A stretch of 38,527 nt of DNA from Alectoria sarmentosa (lineage: Eukaryota > Ascomycota > Lecanoromycetes > Lecanorales > Parmeliaceae): positions 1 to 38,527 of the forward strand of contig WOGZ01000311.1 in assembly GCA_009733775.1 (NCBI GenBank), given 5' to 3'. The translations under genes were made by a program, and so were the position numbers. Under the pieces are notes generated by a model. That model was not told where the DNA came from, ran no database searches, and was given only the letters and a program-made list of their open reading frames with translations. This document shows, piece after piece, positions 20,900-32,990 of the stretch (positions within the stretch are counted from its first letter, which is position 1; each line of letters starts with the position of its first letter).

Positions 20900-22780
20900 A
20901 TGATTTAAAATTCGAAAATTGAAAGTTTTTCAATTCTCGATAAATTGAAATTATCCGCTTCTAATCGAAATCGCATGCGATTTATAATCGTGCGATCGAA
21001 TTATGATAAAACCTTTATAACATTATCAACTTCTTTACGTGAAACACATTAAATAAAATAAAAATACGCCCTTGTTTTCATAACATTTTATCAATTTGAT
21101 GATTTGCATTCTCAACGATATATCGAATCAATAAAACAAATTGAATGATTGAATATCAACATTATTATCAATTTGATCATCGTTTGAAATAACTCAAAGC
21201 TAACTTTATTATCATTCAAACGTTTAAAAACCTATTTAAAATCAAAAATAATAAATTTTATGTGTTAAAATTAACGTTTTAATTTCAAAAACTCTTTGAA
21301 AAAAGAGATTAAGACCTTATTATCGAATTCTTTATTCATTATCAATAACATTTTATTATCATAATTATGAAATTTGATTAATTTCAATTTCACGATAATA
21401 ACCGTCGAAACGAATATTTTGAATTCGAATTTTTAATTAAATAATATAAGAAGAATGCGAATCCTTTAAAAAGATTTGCACGTTTATAATTATATTTAAT
21501 ATAATCTTAATCGAACTCAATCTTTATCATCAAATTCAAAATCAAATTTTTTGTATCATTAACATCATTTTATTGCAATATTATCGCTCAAATTTATCGT
21601 TAATTCTCGCATAAGCATTTTTCATTGTTGTTATAAAACCTTAAAACACAACGATAACAATTGATTGATATCGATAAAAACTTAAACGACTTTAACGAAG
21701 ATTGATAGAGCATTTATTTCATTCTTTTCACATTATCGTCGTGCGATAACGATTTTGAAATCAACGAGGAGTTATTTGACGTCTTAAACGATATCAAAAT
21801 CTTTGACCTACGCGCTAAAGGCAAACGGCCTCATTCATTAATTCTCTTTGAAACGTTCGAATCGTTCTTTGAATCATCAAACTCGTTCATTTCGACACCT
21901 TTTTAAAACGATAATCTTCAAATCGACATTTTCGAATCGTCTTCAATCGTGGTAAAAGCTTCGTCTTCATTATTCTCGTCATCATTATTAATCTTTTATA
22001 TTTTTTCATTTATCTTTCTCGATATCGATGATTGAATTTAACGCTTAAAATGTCGTTAAAAATGTCTTTATAAATAATGAAGGCAGCTTCCCTCTGATCT
22101 TCATTGTTATTTTGAAATTTATCATCAAATACATCAAATAAAACGAAAATATCAACGATTGATTGATGTTAAACAATCTTCAACCCTTTATTAATATCAT
22201 CAAATTTAAAATTTATATAATTATTCGTTAGCGTCTTAATTACGTTGATCATTAATTCATTAAAAAACATAATGAAAATTCTTAAATTATGTTGAACGTT
22301 ATCGATATTTATTATAAACTTATAAACTTTGAACTTTATATCGAGTTTATGCGTTAATTGTATAACATCAACATCAATTTCGAAAAGAGCGTTTATCAAT
22401 ACAAAAAAGACTTTCGCAAGATCAACGTCGAAATCGTTAATTTAAACGACTCATTATCATTGTCGAAATCTTATTTCATTTAATTTTTTTTTATGAAATT
22501 TGACGAAGTTTACGATATCTTTATAATAATTTATATTTAAATTTATATATTATATGATTCAAAAGCAATTAAATTCGATTTGATTATTTATAACGCAATG
22601 AATAAAGAGCGTCGCATATTCGTAATCAAAAAAAATGATATCGTTATATTCGTTTATCGTAATAATAAAAATAAATAATTCGTTAAAAACGATTTCGACG
22701 ATTTTGATTTCATTAATCGTGAAACTTATGTTTTTTATAAGATCGTTAATCGTAAATTCAAACATTTTTCAATTAAATGT
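20900..22780 (+). pseudogene. A3 gag relic
   Basis: Homologous to A1 gag, with an ATG at 20900 matching the proposed A1 start. It shares the conserved gag middle and the zinc-knuckle remnant near 22600-22680. Stops are numerous. The minus-strand open stretches at 22169-22399 and 22559-22765 are mirrors of this coding region and recur at the same places in A1 and A4. Confidence 0.75.
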
Positions 22781-23527
22781 TGAATCAAATTCTTTTATTT
22801 AAAATTTGAAAAGTTTATAAATGAATAAAAAAAGAAGAAGAAGACGCAAATCGATGTTATTTATATAAACATTAATACTTTAAATGTTAAATATAAACGT
22901 ATCGAAAAAGCGTTATTTAACGCCTCCGCTTCAAAGAAGAATAATTATTTCAACATTAATATAACGTATATTTCAAAAAAGAACGATTATCTTCATATTC
23001 ATATGACATTTTTAAATGAATTAAATGATCAAAGTCATTCGAATCTCATTTTGAATAATTTTAACATTTTGAATATAATCAATCAAGCAAATTAAAATAA
23101 GAATTTTATTAATTTAATAACGAATTTTGATTTAAATAAAAAGTTATTATTCGTCAAATTTATGAATCTCGATATTCGAATTATGATAAATTTTAATTAC
23201 ATTCGTTATTTTTTTATCGATTATTCGATATTCATCATTTATATCAAAATTCAATTTCGATTTATCAAAAACATTGAAAACGTTAAAATTTAATCTTTTA
23301 TTTGCGATATTATTAATTTTAATTGTAATGTTAATAATAAATGCGTTATTTTAACGATTTTTAATATCTTACACATATTCGATATAAGCGTCAATCTTTT
23401 ATCGATTAAATAGTTTTTAAATGTCGACATTGAAGTCGTCTTTTATAAAAAAGATTATGCTCTAATTCAAAATAATATCACATTAATCGATACGCGAAAT
23501 CGCGATTTGTTTTTTTTGAATTTATGA
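22781..23527 (+). pseudogene. A3 protease relic
   Basis: The catalytic Asp-Ser-Gly position reads Asn-Phe-Asn at 23189-23197, as in A1, and is followed by a degraded form of the downstream NVLYV block. Gln and Trp codons are stops. Confidence 0.8.
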
Positions 23528-24650
23528 GAAGATAACAATGTTTTGATCGTTTATAACGTTTTCTCGAATTCGATTCATCAATTATAACATGTCCGTATAA
23601 GTTATTTGAATTAATAAAATTTCAATAAGCTTTTCAATATTATTATGAATATCGATTTCTTTAAAAACATTATCAAAAAATATATTTGCGAATGTTATGT
23701 GATAAATCGTTAAAAGGTTGCTTTTTATAATTCGTTTATAACGTTCGATATCTTATCAAGCGAATTTATTTATAACGATTTTATAAGATTTTTAATTTTC
23801 ATTGATTTCAACGATTATAAATATTTTGTGATTTTCAAAAACGATTTTATTTATTATTTTGAAATTTATTGTATTCGTTATAAAAGTGAAATATTTATTA
23901 TGTTTTTGCGTTTCAAGGTTTATTTAAAGTCTCGCGATTATCGAATTTGTCGCATTCATCTTGATAATAAAAACGAATATATTAATAAAATCTTTTTGAA
24001 ATGTTTCGTTTAAATGAGTATTAAATAAAAATTCATTATTATAAACAATTTCGAAATGAATAAAGTCGTCGAGCGATTTGATCAAATTTTGATGAATAAA
24101 ATTCATTCGATTTTGTTAAACTTTAATTTCAATAAATTCTTTTGATTTGAAATAATGATCATAATCAATTATTTGACGATACGATTTTTTAATATTAAAA
24201 TCATCGTTACATTTTTCGAAACCTTTTATTATCATAAATTTTTTTTTTTCATTTACGTATTATTGATTTCATCGTTTACGTTTTAAAACGTATTTAAAAG
24301 AAATTTATAAATAAAAGCGAGAAATATATTTTTTTAAATTACGAAAACGAATTCATTTTTCGCTTTTATAATTTAATCAAAAAAAATTATTCGCGTTAAT
24401 AATATACATTTCGTCGAAAAACGTTCACATTTTATAAATCTCGAAAAAGAAATTAAGATTCATAAATCTTTAAATAAATATTAACGTTTTTTTATATCAA
24501 TATTCGTTATAAAAAAGACATTAAATAAATAACGTATCATTATATTATCAAACGTTGAATTTATAATTTCGATTAAATCGTCAAATCGATTATCGTCAAC
24601 GAATATTTCATCGTTAATCGTTAATCGTTTTTAAAAATCTCATTTTGTCG
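23528..24650 (+). pseudogene. A3 integrase relic
   Basis: The core is readable as FIYNDFIRFLIFIDF and, at 23828-24013, an open stretch ending in RIHLDNKNEY that keeps the second catalytic Asp. At 24379-24386 the A-tract is followed by two bases fewer than in A1 (GG) and A2 (GA), a frame-changing deletion downstream of the core. Confidence 0.8.
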
Positions 24651-25830
24651 CTATTGCAATGCGTGTGTTTATAACATTTATTAAATCTATTGCATTAATC
24701 GTCAAGCCTATTATCGTTTTCCCTTCATCGATATTTTCAAAATTTATTAAAATGAAAATTATACGAAAACATTTCGAATATGAAATTATTTAAAAGATAT
24801 TTGATGATTATAAGAATTTCATTATTTCGAATCTTCGGAATTTATCGTTTAATTTATTGACGAAAGCTTTCGTTGTTTTTGCTCTTTTTGCGAATTATGT
24901 TAATAAATTTAACATTTTCGAATTTATAATTTACGAATAAACGATTTTTAACGATATGTTTTATATGAATTGAAAATTTGACATACGAAATGAATATAAG
25001 TTTCTCATAAACAATAACATTTAATGTTTTATTTAAGCGTTTTCAAAGGCTTATGTTTTTAAAAGTCGTTGAATTTACATCATAAAACGAGATCTCGAAA
25101 AAGAAATCACTCGTTATAAAACACGTTAAATTATTCGAAGATTCGAATAATAAAAGGACCGTGATTATTATAATATTTTCGCGTTAATAATAAAGTTCAT
25201 AAATTATAAAACGATCTTTGCGTTTATGACGATTATGAATTAAAATGTGAAATAAATAAACGTCAAAATCATTTTTTTTATAACGATATTCAAAAAAACA
25301 TTTATATATAATAATTTGATGACTTCAATAAAAACAATATTAAAATCTACAAATTGAATAAGATCTTTTATAATTTAAAACAATTTTTTAAGATCTGATA
25401 TCAACATTTCTCGATTTATATAAAAAAACTCGATTTCAATTTTATCGAATTAAACGATAATGTGTTTATGAATCTCAAGAAAAAAATCATTATAACGCTT
25501 TACATCGATAATGTTTTAATCATAAATCATAATAAAGTCGTCATCAAATGAATCAAAAATGCCTTAAACGTCAAATTTCACATGTTAAATTTGAAATCAT
25601 GCGTTTTTTATTTGAGCATAATCATCAAAAGAGATCATTATAATGACATTATTCGTTTAAAATAAAAAACGTATATCACACATTTTCTTAATCATTTCAA
25701 ATATTAAAATTTCATCTTTATTAATACATCATTCGAAATTAATTGCAAATTAACGCTCATCGAAAAAGATTATATGATTTTCAAAAAATTTCGTGAGAAG
25801 TATTAATTCGTTATAAACTTCTTTATATAT
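24651..25830 (+). pseudogene. A3 reverse transcriptase relic (YIDN)
   Basis: Homologous to A1 RT. The catalytic box reads Tyr-Ile-Asp-Asn at 25501-25512, so the second catalytic Asp is lost by a G-to-A change. RT lies in a different frame from the A3 gag and protease, confirming at least one indel in between. Confidence 0.85.
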
Positions 25831-26490
25831 GTTATATTGAAAATTCGTCTCGATATCGTTTATGATGTTTTTTTGATCAATCGATATTCAATCAATCTTA
25901 TTTCAACGCATTAAAATGCGATTATTCGAATTTTTCGATATTTTAAAAACATAATGTATTACGAACTTATGTATAAAGACTCTTTAAAGAATTTATTCGA
26001 TTATATTAATTTTGATTAAACTGAAAATTCAATTCGAAAATTCATTTTCGATTATTTATTTAATTTGAATAATGATATTATTAATTAATTAAGCAAACGT
26101 CAAATTATTATAACATTATTCATTTGTGAAATAAAATATATCGATTAAACGCAAATTATTAAGGAAATTATTTAATTGAAGAATCTTTTCAATTAATTTT
26201 TACGATTTGATGATTCGGATTTTAAGATTATTATGATCTTTAAGAATAATTAAAACGCAATCGCTTTCGTAAAGAACGCTTAATTTCATATTCACATTAA
26301 ACACATTAACATCGCTTATCATTTTGTACGCGAAAAAGTCAATGATGATATTATAAATATTTAATATGTTTTCATTAACAAATAAATGATTAATAATCTT
26401 ATCAAGATTTTATGTCTCGATAAATTTATTATCTTCCGCGATGCCCTTAAAATGAAAACAATCTCACATTATTCATTCAAAATTATTTGA
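25831..26490 (+). pseudogene. A3 RNase H relic and pol C-terminus
   Basis: Aligns with A1 8151-8815, including the block around 25950 and the C-terminal block near 26330-26450. The coding frame is broken by stops at the same kinds of codon. Confidence 0.78.
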
Positions 26491-27628
26491 ATCACTATTT
26501 CAAAAAAGCAATCACCATTCGTGAAGTTAATTCAATGTCATTATTCAATAACTTCAAAAAAGCGATTTCATTGATTCTCACATTTCGAATGATCGATCGA
26601 ATAATTGATCGAGATCGAAATTACCCGCAGAACCTCAATATCAATCTTGACGTGTCAAAACTCCGTTATATCATCATCATATCAAGAATTAATTTATCGT
26701 TATTGTAATTATAATAACAAACTTTACGGGCCTCTTTTCGAAACACCTATATTTATGTTCGATTCAAATTTGAAATCTACGACGTCACTCAAAAGGTCGC
26801 TGTCGACGTCTTTTCGTCAATCGCCTTGAATATTCTCATCAGGTTATCATTATTATATCTCTTAAGGTCATTATATTTATGCTCTTAAAATTATTACATC
26901 TATATTCTTAAACGTTATTGTCGTCATCATTATCATATATATTATCGTTATATATCTTTCGCACGCATATTATTAATTATTATTATCAAGCATCAATATT
27001 CTGAAACGACCTTCACGGGTCTTATAATCGATCGCATATATATATGCATATACATATGCAATTCGGAATATTTCGTTCAATCGAAAAATAAATTTTCACA
27101 TATATTCATCGATCATGTGTCGATCGATTTTTGGTGTGCATCAAATGAATTGAAAATTAATTTATCAAAAAACGATTTTTCGTCAAAAAATGGAATTTTT
27201 TTTATGTGATATCGTGACGGATATGTTCAAAAGGACATAATCGTTTTCAGATTTTCGATTTTCATTTTTTTTATCCGACTTTGAACATCGCGAATTTCGA
27301 ATTTCGTTTTTGAAATTCGAATGTTTATGAGAAGAGGAAGGGGTGGTGCATAAGGGATAAAAATGATTTATGAAATAAAGATGATTTATGAAAAAGTGAT
27401 TATATCCTTTTTCGGATTTTCATTATTTTTATTCGATTTTGAACATCGCGAGTTTCGGATCTTATGTTTGAAATTCGGGTTTTTATCGGGCGCATAAGAG
27501 ATAAGGGAGATGTTAGAAATGATTTCACATTAATTATTCGACGTTAAATTCATTATAATTACCCGACGCTCGATTCATCTTATTTATTCGATATTCGATT
27601 TTTTTAAAAGTATGCGTGCGAAGAGGAA
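26491..27628 (+). other. A3 3' tail and polypurine tract
   Basis: Collinear with the A1 tail but with more surviving C and G (for example ACGACGTCACTCAAAAGGTC near 26779), so it helps in reading the shared module. Short open frames at 26487-26708 and 26605-26829 are not supported by A1 or A2. The polypurine tract GAAGAGGAA occupies 27620-27628. Confidence 0.75.
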
Positions 27629-27753
27629 TGTCAAAATTTAGGTTATGTGATAGATTACGTGACACGAGCGCATGCGCCCGTAGCATAGGTCGCACTTTCC
27701 TTTATAACACTTTTAAAATAATACAACTTAATGTCCTATATCATATTTCCACA
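27629..27753 (+). repeat. A3 3' LTR
   Basis: 125 bp ending in TTTCCACA. Both CACGTG boxes are lost (TATGTG and TACGTG). It keeps C runs that the 5' LTR has lost, so the two LTRs were mutated independently. Confidence 0.92.
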
Positions 27754-27758
27754 ATAAA
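27754..27758. repeat. Right target-site duplication of A3 (ATAAA)
   Basis: Follows the terminal CA of the A3 3' LTR and equals 20581-20585. Confidence 0.9.
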
Positions 27759-28360
27759 TCGAAAATTTGATTATTAATTTTGCGAGGCGTGATAACAACA
27801 TCATGATTTAAATTCGAAAAAAAAGAATCGAAATAAGTTGGCGGAGAGATAACGTCATTCATCGAATTGAAATGTTTTTTATATTTAAAAATGATATAAA
27901 GCATAGCGAATTTGATGTTATGTTGTTTAAACATAAATATAAACATTAACGATTGTTTGAAAACAATCAGAGTTTGATAATTAAATTTTCATAAACGCAA
28001 ATAATAAAAATTGTTATTTTGCAATCAAATAATAATATCACGGTTATCAAATTCGATATCGTTTTGCACAAACTTTATGTGAATGTTATTGCGCATTAAT
28101 TGTTTTTGAAAAATTAAATTCAAAGATAAGTTTAAGATAAAAAGAACATTCGTAAAAATAAGCTTTTTTTTTGATTATCGATGATGATATTAATGCGTAT
28201 TTTATCGATATTAATGAAAATGCGAACGTTTTCAATATTTTTAATGAGATAAACATTATTTAATTTGAAATCGAAAACGCGATATTGCATAAAATAATTT
28301 TTATTAAACGTGAAATGTTGAAAGTAAATATAATTCATCGTTTATCGTAAAAATAATGAA
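27759..28360 (-). pseudogene. B protease relic, right of A3
   Basis: The minus-strand frame at 28338-28132 begins MNYIYFQHFTFNKNYF, matching the segment around the copia protease active site, in which the Asp is followed by C-S-x-H-F. The catalytic Asp has probably become Asn. Further left, NVLFILNLSLNLI and KQLMRNNIHIKFVQND correspond to the conserved N-V-L-x-V-P block. A single-base deletion near 28150 shifts the frame between these segments. VITPRKINNQIFD runs up to the A3 insertion. Confidence 0.8.
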
Positions 28361-30720
28361 TTATTTATTTCAATCGTGAAGGCAATCATGATTTTTCTTT
28401 AATTGTTAAAAGATTCGATAAAATTTCGATCTTTGCGGCGACGTTTTTTGTTATTAAATTTGTTATCTTTTCGATCGTTATTCTTTTTGTCTTTGAACTT
28501 GTTATTATCATCATCGTTATTGTTATTATTATTATCGTTATTTTTTTTATCGTCATCGTCGTTAAAGTTGTTATTATTTTAACGACTTTTATTAAAAAGC
28601 TGATCGCATTTCGATTTGATATAATAATGTTTTTTATAATGAATATAATATTTGACGAATTTTTGAATGATTTGATTATTGAGATCAAATATAACGCTCT
28701 TTTAAAACTTAATAATAATAATATGTTTTGAAATTGAAATTGAAATAATAAGGCGAAAGGGGCGTTAAATAATAAACGTAAAAATAAACTCTTAACGCTT
28801 AAAGAAGAAATTAATTACAATTTAAATAAATCGAATAATAACGTATTTTAATGAATAAATTGTTTCAATATTGATATTATTTATAAACTTGTGATTTTGA
28901 ATATAATAAATGAAATAAACGTTATTCGATTTATTTAAATTCGTGTGAAAAAGAAAAATAAAAAAATTGATTTTTAATCTCAATTTAAATGATAAATTAA
29001 TGATATTATTATAAATGCTTTTAAAATGAGCGATAAAGTTAATTGCATTTTTTTATTAATTAAGATTTAATTTAAATAATTAATGATATAAATTATTAAA
29101 TATATCGAAATCTTTAGGTTTATTATTTTTATAAATGATATCTCATAAAATGTGCGCATTGATTTCATCTTTATGATTCATAAACAAATTGTTTTTAAAA
29201 CGATTCTTAATAATGTTGATGTAAAGTTTATGTTTTAAATTTCATTTAATTCGTTTTTTTTCGACGATATTAATTATTATCGTAAACTCGTTAAATGAAA
29301 TGTTTTTAAAAATGATAAATATAATGAAAATCTCATTTTGTTTTATTTTAATGAATTTAATGAAACGTTGCGATGTAAGAAATTGTCGCATTTCTTGAAA
29401 TTATATTTGAAGATTTTCGAATTTTTTAAATTTTTTGATATAAAGCGGAAGATCATTATTGAATTTCACATTAACGATTTTTTTAAATATAATAATTTCG
29501 ATGTGTTATTGAGAATATAAGAAATTTAAATGTTGATAAAAAAATTGAATTTAACAAATTGAATGATAATTTCAAAAAGATTTTTATTATTAATTAATTC
29601 GAGAGAAGATTCGTGAGTAAAGATATCGAAAATTATAATGTTATTAAATAAATAAATAAATACGTAATCGCGCCCTTTGCTTTTCGAGCGCGTTTTAAAT
29701 TAATAATAAATTTTATTTAATATTTAATTATAAAGAGAAAAGTCGCGTTTAAAAATGCGTTTTATTAATCGAGCTCTTTTGAATTGAGCTCGAAATTCTT
29801 TTTAAAAAATGTTTAAAAAAATGATAAACGTGAAATTACGAAGACGTTTAAATTTGTTTTAATTTATAAAAAAAAATGTTTAAGACGTTTGAATTTGTCT
29901 CGACGAAAAATGTGATTAATAAATGTGATTGAATTTTTTGATGATTTAAAGTTAAAAGAAATATTTAAGGATTTTTTATATTTTTTTTCAATCGTAATTA
30001 ACATTGAGATCGTTAATATAACAGCGATCGTTGATATAATAACGATTATTGATATAACAAAAGTCGTGTTTTGCAATGAGATATTCGTTATTATAAACGA
30101 TTCGTTGTTATTATTGATTTTGATTTAATATTTCGTCAAAAGCAATTTAATAATTAATGTTATGATAATCGTCGTTTGAGAGCAGAGTTTGTAATATATT
30201 ATAATCCCTTTTTCGTTTCATAAATAACGAAATGATATTGTTTAATAACGCTTAATCGATTAATTGAAAAATGCGCGTTTAATCAAATTCAATGTTAATT
30301 CTCTTATTTTTTAAATAAGAGATTGAAATATAAATTTATAAGATTAAACAATCTCTTAAAAAGTTATTCGGTCATTACGTTTTGAATATGATTTATCGCT
30401 CAAAGATTGAAGCTAATAAGTGATTAATCGTAATCTTTTAAAAATAAATTACAACTTGTTTGATAATTAGCGCTCATTAACGCCTCACGATTTATCATTT
30501 ACAATTATCATATGAATAAATCGTTAAATTGAGTCAAATATATATTCAGAGCACGATTTATCAACAAAAATGATCACGTGTGATGAATAGATTTAAAAAG
30601 GTTATTGCGAAATGAATGGTTGCTTTGCCGCTTAAATTTTGACATTGCGATTCACAATTTTCAATTGTACGCTTGATTGATAAATCAATTGATTTATGAA
30701 TAATAAATAAATAATATTAA
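28361..30720 (-). pseudogene. B gag relic with CCHC zinc knuckle and Asn/Asp-rich tract
   Basis: The clearest part is the C-terminal end. The minus strand of 28606-28650 reads KYYIHYKKHYYIKSKC. With Tyr restored to Cys, Cys and His, this has the Cys-x2-Cys-x4-His-x4-Cys spacing of a Gag zinc knuckle. It is followed by a long Asn/Asp/Lys-rich tract (28440-28580) and then the protease. The N-terminal two thirds (about 28.7-30.7 kb) lie where Gag is expected but show only a stop-ridden AT-rich translation; no start codon can be chosen. Confidence 0.65.
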
Positions 30721-30724
30721 ACGA

Positions 30725-30750
30725 ATGTCCGCGATTTCGGGCTTATAATT
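30725..30750 (-). other. B primer-binding site
   Basis: On the minus strand the bases inside the 5' LTR are AATTATAAGCCCGAAATCGC. TTATAAGCCC is one transition from TTATGAGCCC, the complement of GGGCTCATAA in the anticodon arm of initiator tRNA-Met. This suggests priming by a half tRNA as in Drosophila copia. Confidence 0.6.
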
Positions 30751-30886
30751 TATTGAAAGTAGATGAAACACTTGATTAATTGAATAGTCGCAACAGAGCA
30801 TCTAAATATAAAATGTGTCAAGTCTCGATAAACCTTTCTTGCCTCGATAAACCTTTCATGTTTCAGATAACTAACACATTTCAACA
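30751..30886 (-). repeat. B LTR, right copy (5' LTR of B)
   Basis: 136 bp, TATTGAAAGT to ATTTCAACA on the plus strand. The outer TG has become TA. Followed directly by GCAAA. Confidence 0.92.
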
Positions 30887-30891
30887 GCAAA
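30887..30891. repeat. Right target-site duplication of B (GCAAA)
   Basis: Equals 16567-16571. After it the family-A sequence resumes with ATCGATATC. Confidence 0.93.
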
Positions 30892-31557
30892 TCGATATCA
30901 TTTATATAAATATTAATATTTTAAATGTTAAATGTAAACGCATCGAAAAAGCGTTATTTAACGTCTTCGCTTCAAAAAAGAATAATTATTTTAACGTTAA
31001 TATAACGTATACTTTAGAAAAACCGATTATTTTTATATTTATATAACATTCTTGAACGAATTAAACGATTAAAATCATTCGAATCTTATATTAAATGATT
31101 TTAACATTTTGAATATAATCAATCAAGCAAATCAAAATGAAAACTTTATTAATTTAATAATAAACCCGAATTTAAACAAAAGTTTATCGTTTATTAAATT
31201 TATGAATTTCGATATTCGAATTATAATAGATTTTGATTACATTCGTTATTTCTTTATCGATTATTTAATATTCATTATTTATATCAAAATTCAATTTTAA
31301 TTTATCAAAGACATTAAAAACGTTAAAGTTCAATTTTTTATTTACGATATTATTAATCTTAATTATAATGTTAATAATAAACGCGTTATTTTAACGATTT
31401 TTAATATTTTGCATATGTTTAATATAAGCGTTAATCTTTTATCGATTAAAAAGCTCTTAAATGTCGACATTAAAATCACTTTTTATAAAAAAGATTATGC
31501 TTTAATTTAAAACAATATCATATTAATCGATACGCGAAACCGCGATTTTTTTTTTTG
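30892..31557 (+). pseudogene. A2 protease relic
   Basis: The active-site triplet reads Asp-Phe-Asp at 31229-31237, so the catalytic Asp survives but Ser and Gly are changed. The open stretch 31109-31300 covers the N-terminal half. At 31544-31556 a T-tract of 11 replaces 12 bases of A1 (TTTG plus eight T), a 1-base deletion that puts integrase in another frame. An open frame at 30780-31046 that starts inside the B LTR is a chance fusion. Confidence 0.8.
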
Positions 31558-32990
31558 AATCTTTAAAAAGATAATAATGTTGTAATCGTTTATAACGTTT
31601 TTTTAAATTCGATTTATTAATTATAATATATTCGTATAAATCATTTAAATCAATAAACTTTTAATAAACCTTTTAATATTATTATAAATATGAATTTCTT
31701 TAATGATATTATCGAGAAATATATTTGTGAATATTATATAATGAATTATCAAAAAACGATTTTTTATAATAATTTTATAATGCTCGATATTTTATTAAGC
31801 GAATTTATTTATAACGATTTTATTAAATCTTTAATTTTCATTAATTTCAATGATTATAAATATTTTATAACGTTTAAAAATAATTTTATGTGTTATTTTG
31901 AGATATATTGCATTCGTTATAAAAATGAAATCTTCGTTATGTTTTTACGTTTTAAGATTTATTTAAAATTTCGCGATTATCGAATTTATCGCATTCGTCT
32001 CGATAATAAAGATAAATATATTAATAAAATCTTTTTTGAATATTTTATTTAAACGAAAATCCAATAAAAATTTATTATCGTAAATAATTTCGAAATAAAT
32101 GAAATCGTTAAACGATTTAATTAAATTTTGTTAAATAAAATGCATTTAATTTTGTTAAGTTTCAATTTTAATAAATCTTTTTAATTTGAAATAATGATCA
32201 TAATTAATTATTTGACGATGCGTTTTTTTAACATTAAAATCATCGTTATATTTTTCAAATTTTTTTATTATCGTAAATCTATTTTTTTTCATTTGCGTAT
32301 TATTAATTTTATCGTTTACGTTTTAAAACGTATTTAAAAGAAGTTTATAAATAAAAGCGAGAAATGTATTCTTTTAAATTATAAAAACGAATTCATTTTT
32401 CGTTTTTATAATTTAATCAAAAAAAAGATTATTCGCGTTAATAATATATATTTTATCGAAAAACGTTTACATTTTATAAATTTTGAAAAAAAAATTGAAA
32501 TTTACGAATTTTCAAATAAACGTTAACGTTTTTTCATATTAATATTCGTTATCAAAGAGATATTGAATAAATAACGTATTATTGTATTATTAAACATTGA
32601 ATTTATAATTTCGATTGAATCGTTAAATCGATTATCGTTAATAAATATTCGATCATCGTTAATCGTTAATCGCTTTTAAAAATTTCATTTTGTTATTATT
32701 ATAATGCGTATGTTTATAACATTTATCAAATTTATTACATTAATCGTCAGATTTATTATCGTTTTCTCTTCATCGATGTTTTCGAAATTTATTAAAATGA
32801 AAATTATACGAAAACATTTCGAATATGGAATTATTCAAAAAATATTTAATGATCATAAAGATCTCATTATTTCGAATCTTCGTAATTTATCATTTGATTT
32901 TTTAATGAAAGTTTTCATTATTTTTATTTTTTTTACGAATTATATTAATAAATTTAACATTTTCGAATTTATAATTTATGAATAAACGAT
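31558..32990 (+). pseudogene. A2 integrase relic
   Basis: The open stretch 31690-32052 (120 codons) is the longest readable integrase piece in the window. It spans CEYYI of the zinc region, FIYNDFIKSLIF with the first catalytic Asp, and IRLDNKDKY with the second. A second open stretch at 32704-32985 covers the variable region before RT. The frame differs from the protease upstream and from RT downstream, so two indels are present. Confidence 0.82.

Larger units (their letters stand above)
20586..27753 (+). mobile_element. A3: complete family-A copia element (7,168 bp) nested in B
   Basis: 125-bp LTRs at 20586-20710 and 27629-27753 with target duplication ATAAA. Collinear with A1 from primer site to polypurine tract. 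It interrupts the B pol gene between protease and integrase, so it is younger than B, which in turn is younger than A2. The two LTRs differ at 16 positions, all transitions. It carries stops, a missense RT box and at least one frameshift. Confidence 0.94.
16572..30886 (-). mobile_element. B: second-family copia element, minus strand, split by A3
   Basis: Matching 136-bp LTRs lie at 16572-16707 and 30751-30886 with target duplication GCAAA. Coding motifs run right to left: gag zinc knuckle near 28.6 kb, protease near 28.3 kb, integrase near 20.3 kb, RT near 18.8 kb and RNase H end near 17.9 kb. The gap between 20580 and 27759 is filled by A3. Without A3 and one ATAAA copy, B is 7,142 bp, about the size of A1. 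Its LTRs and proteins differ from family A, but part of its tail is shared with A. RIP-type stops and missense changes occur throughout. Confidence 0.92.
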
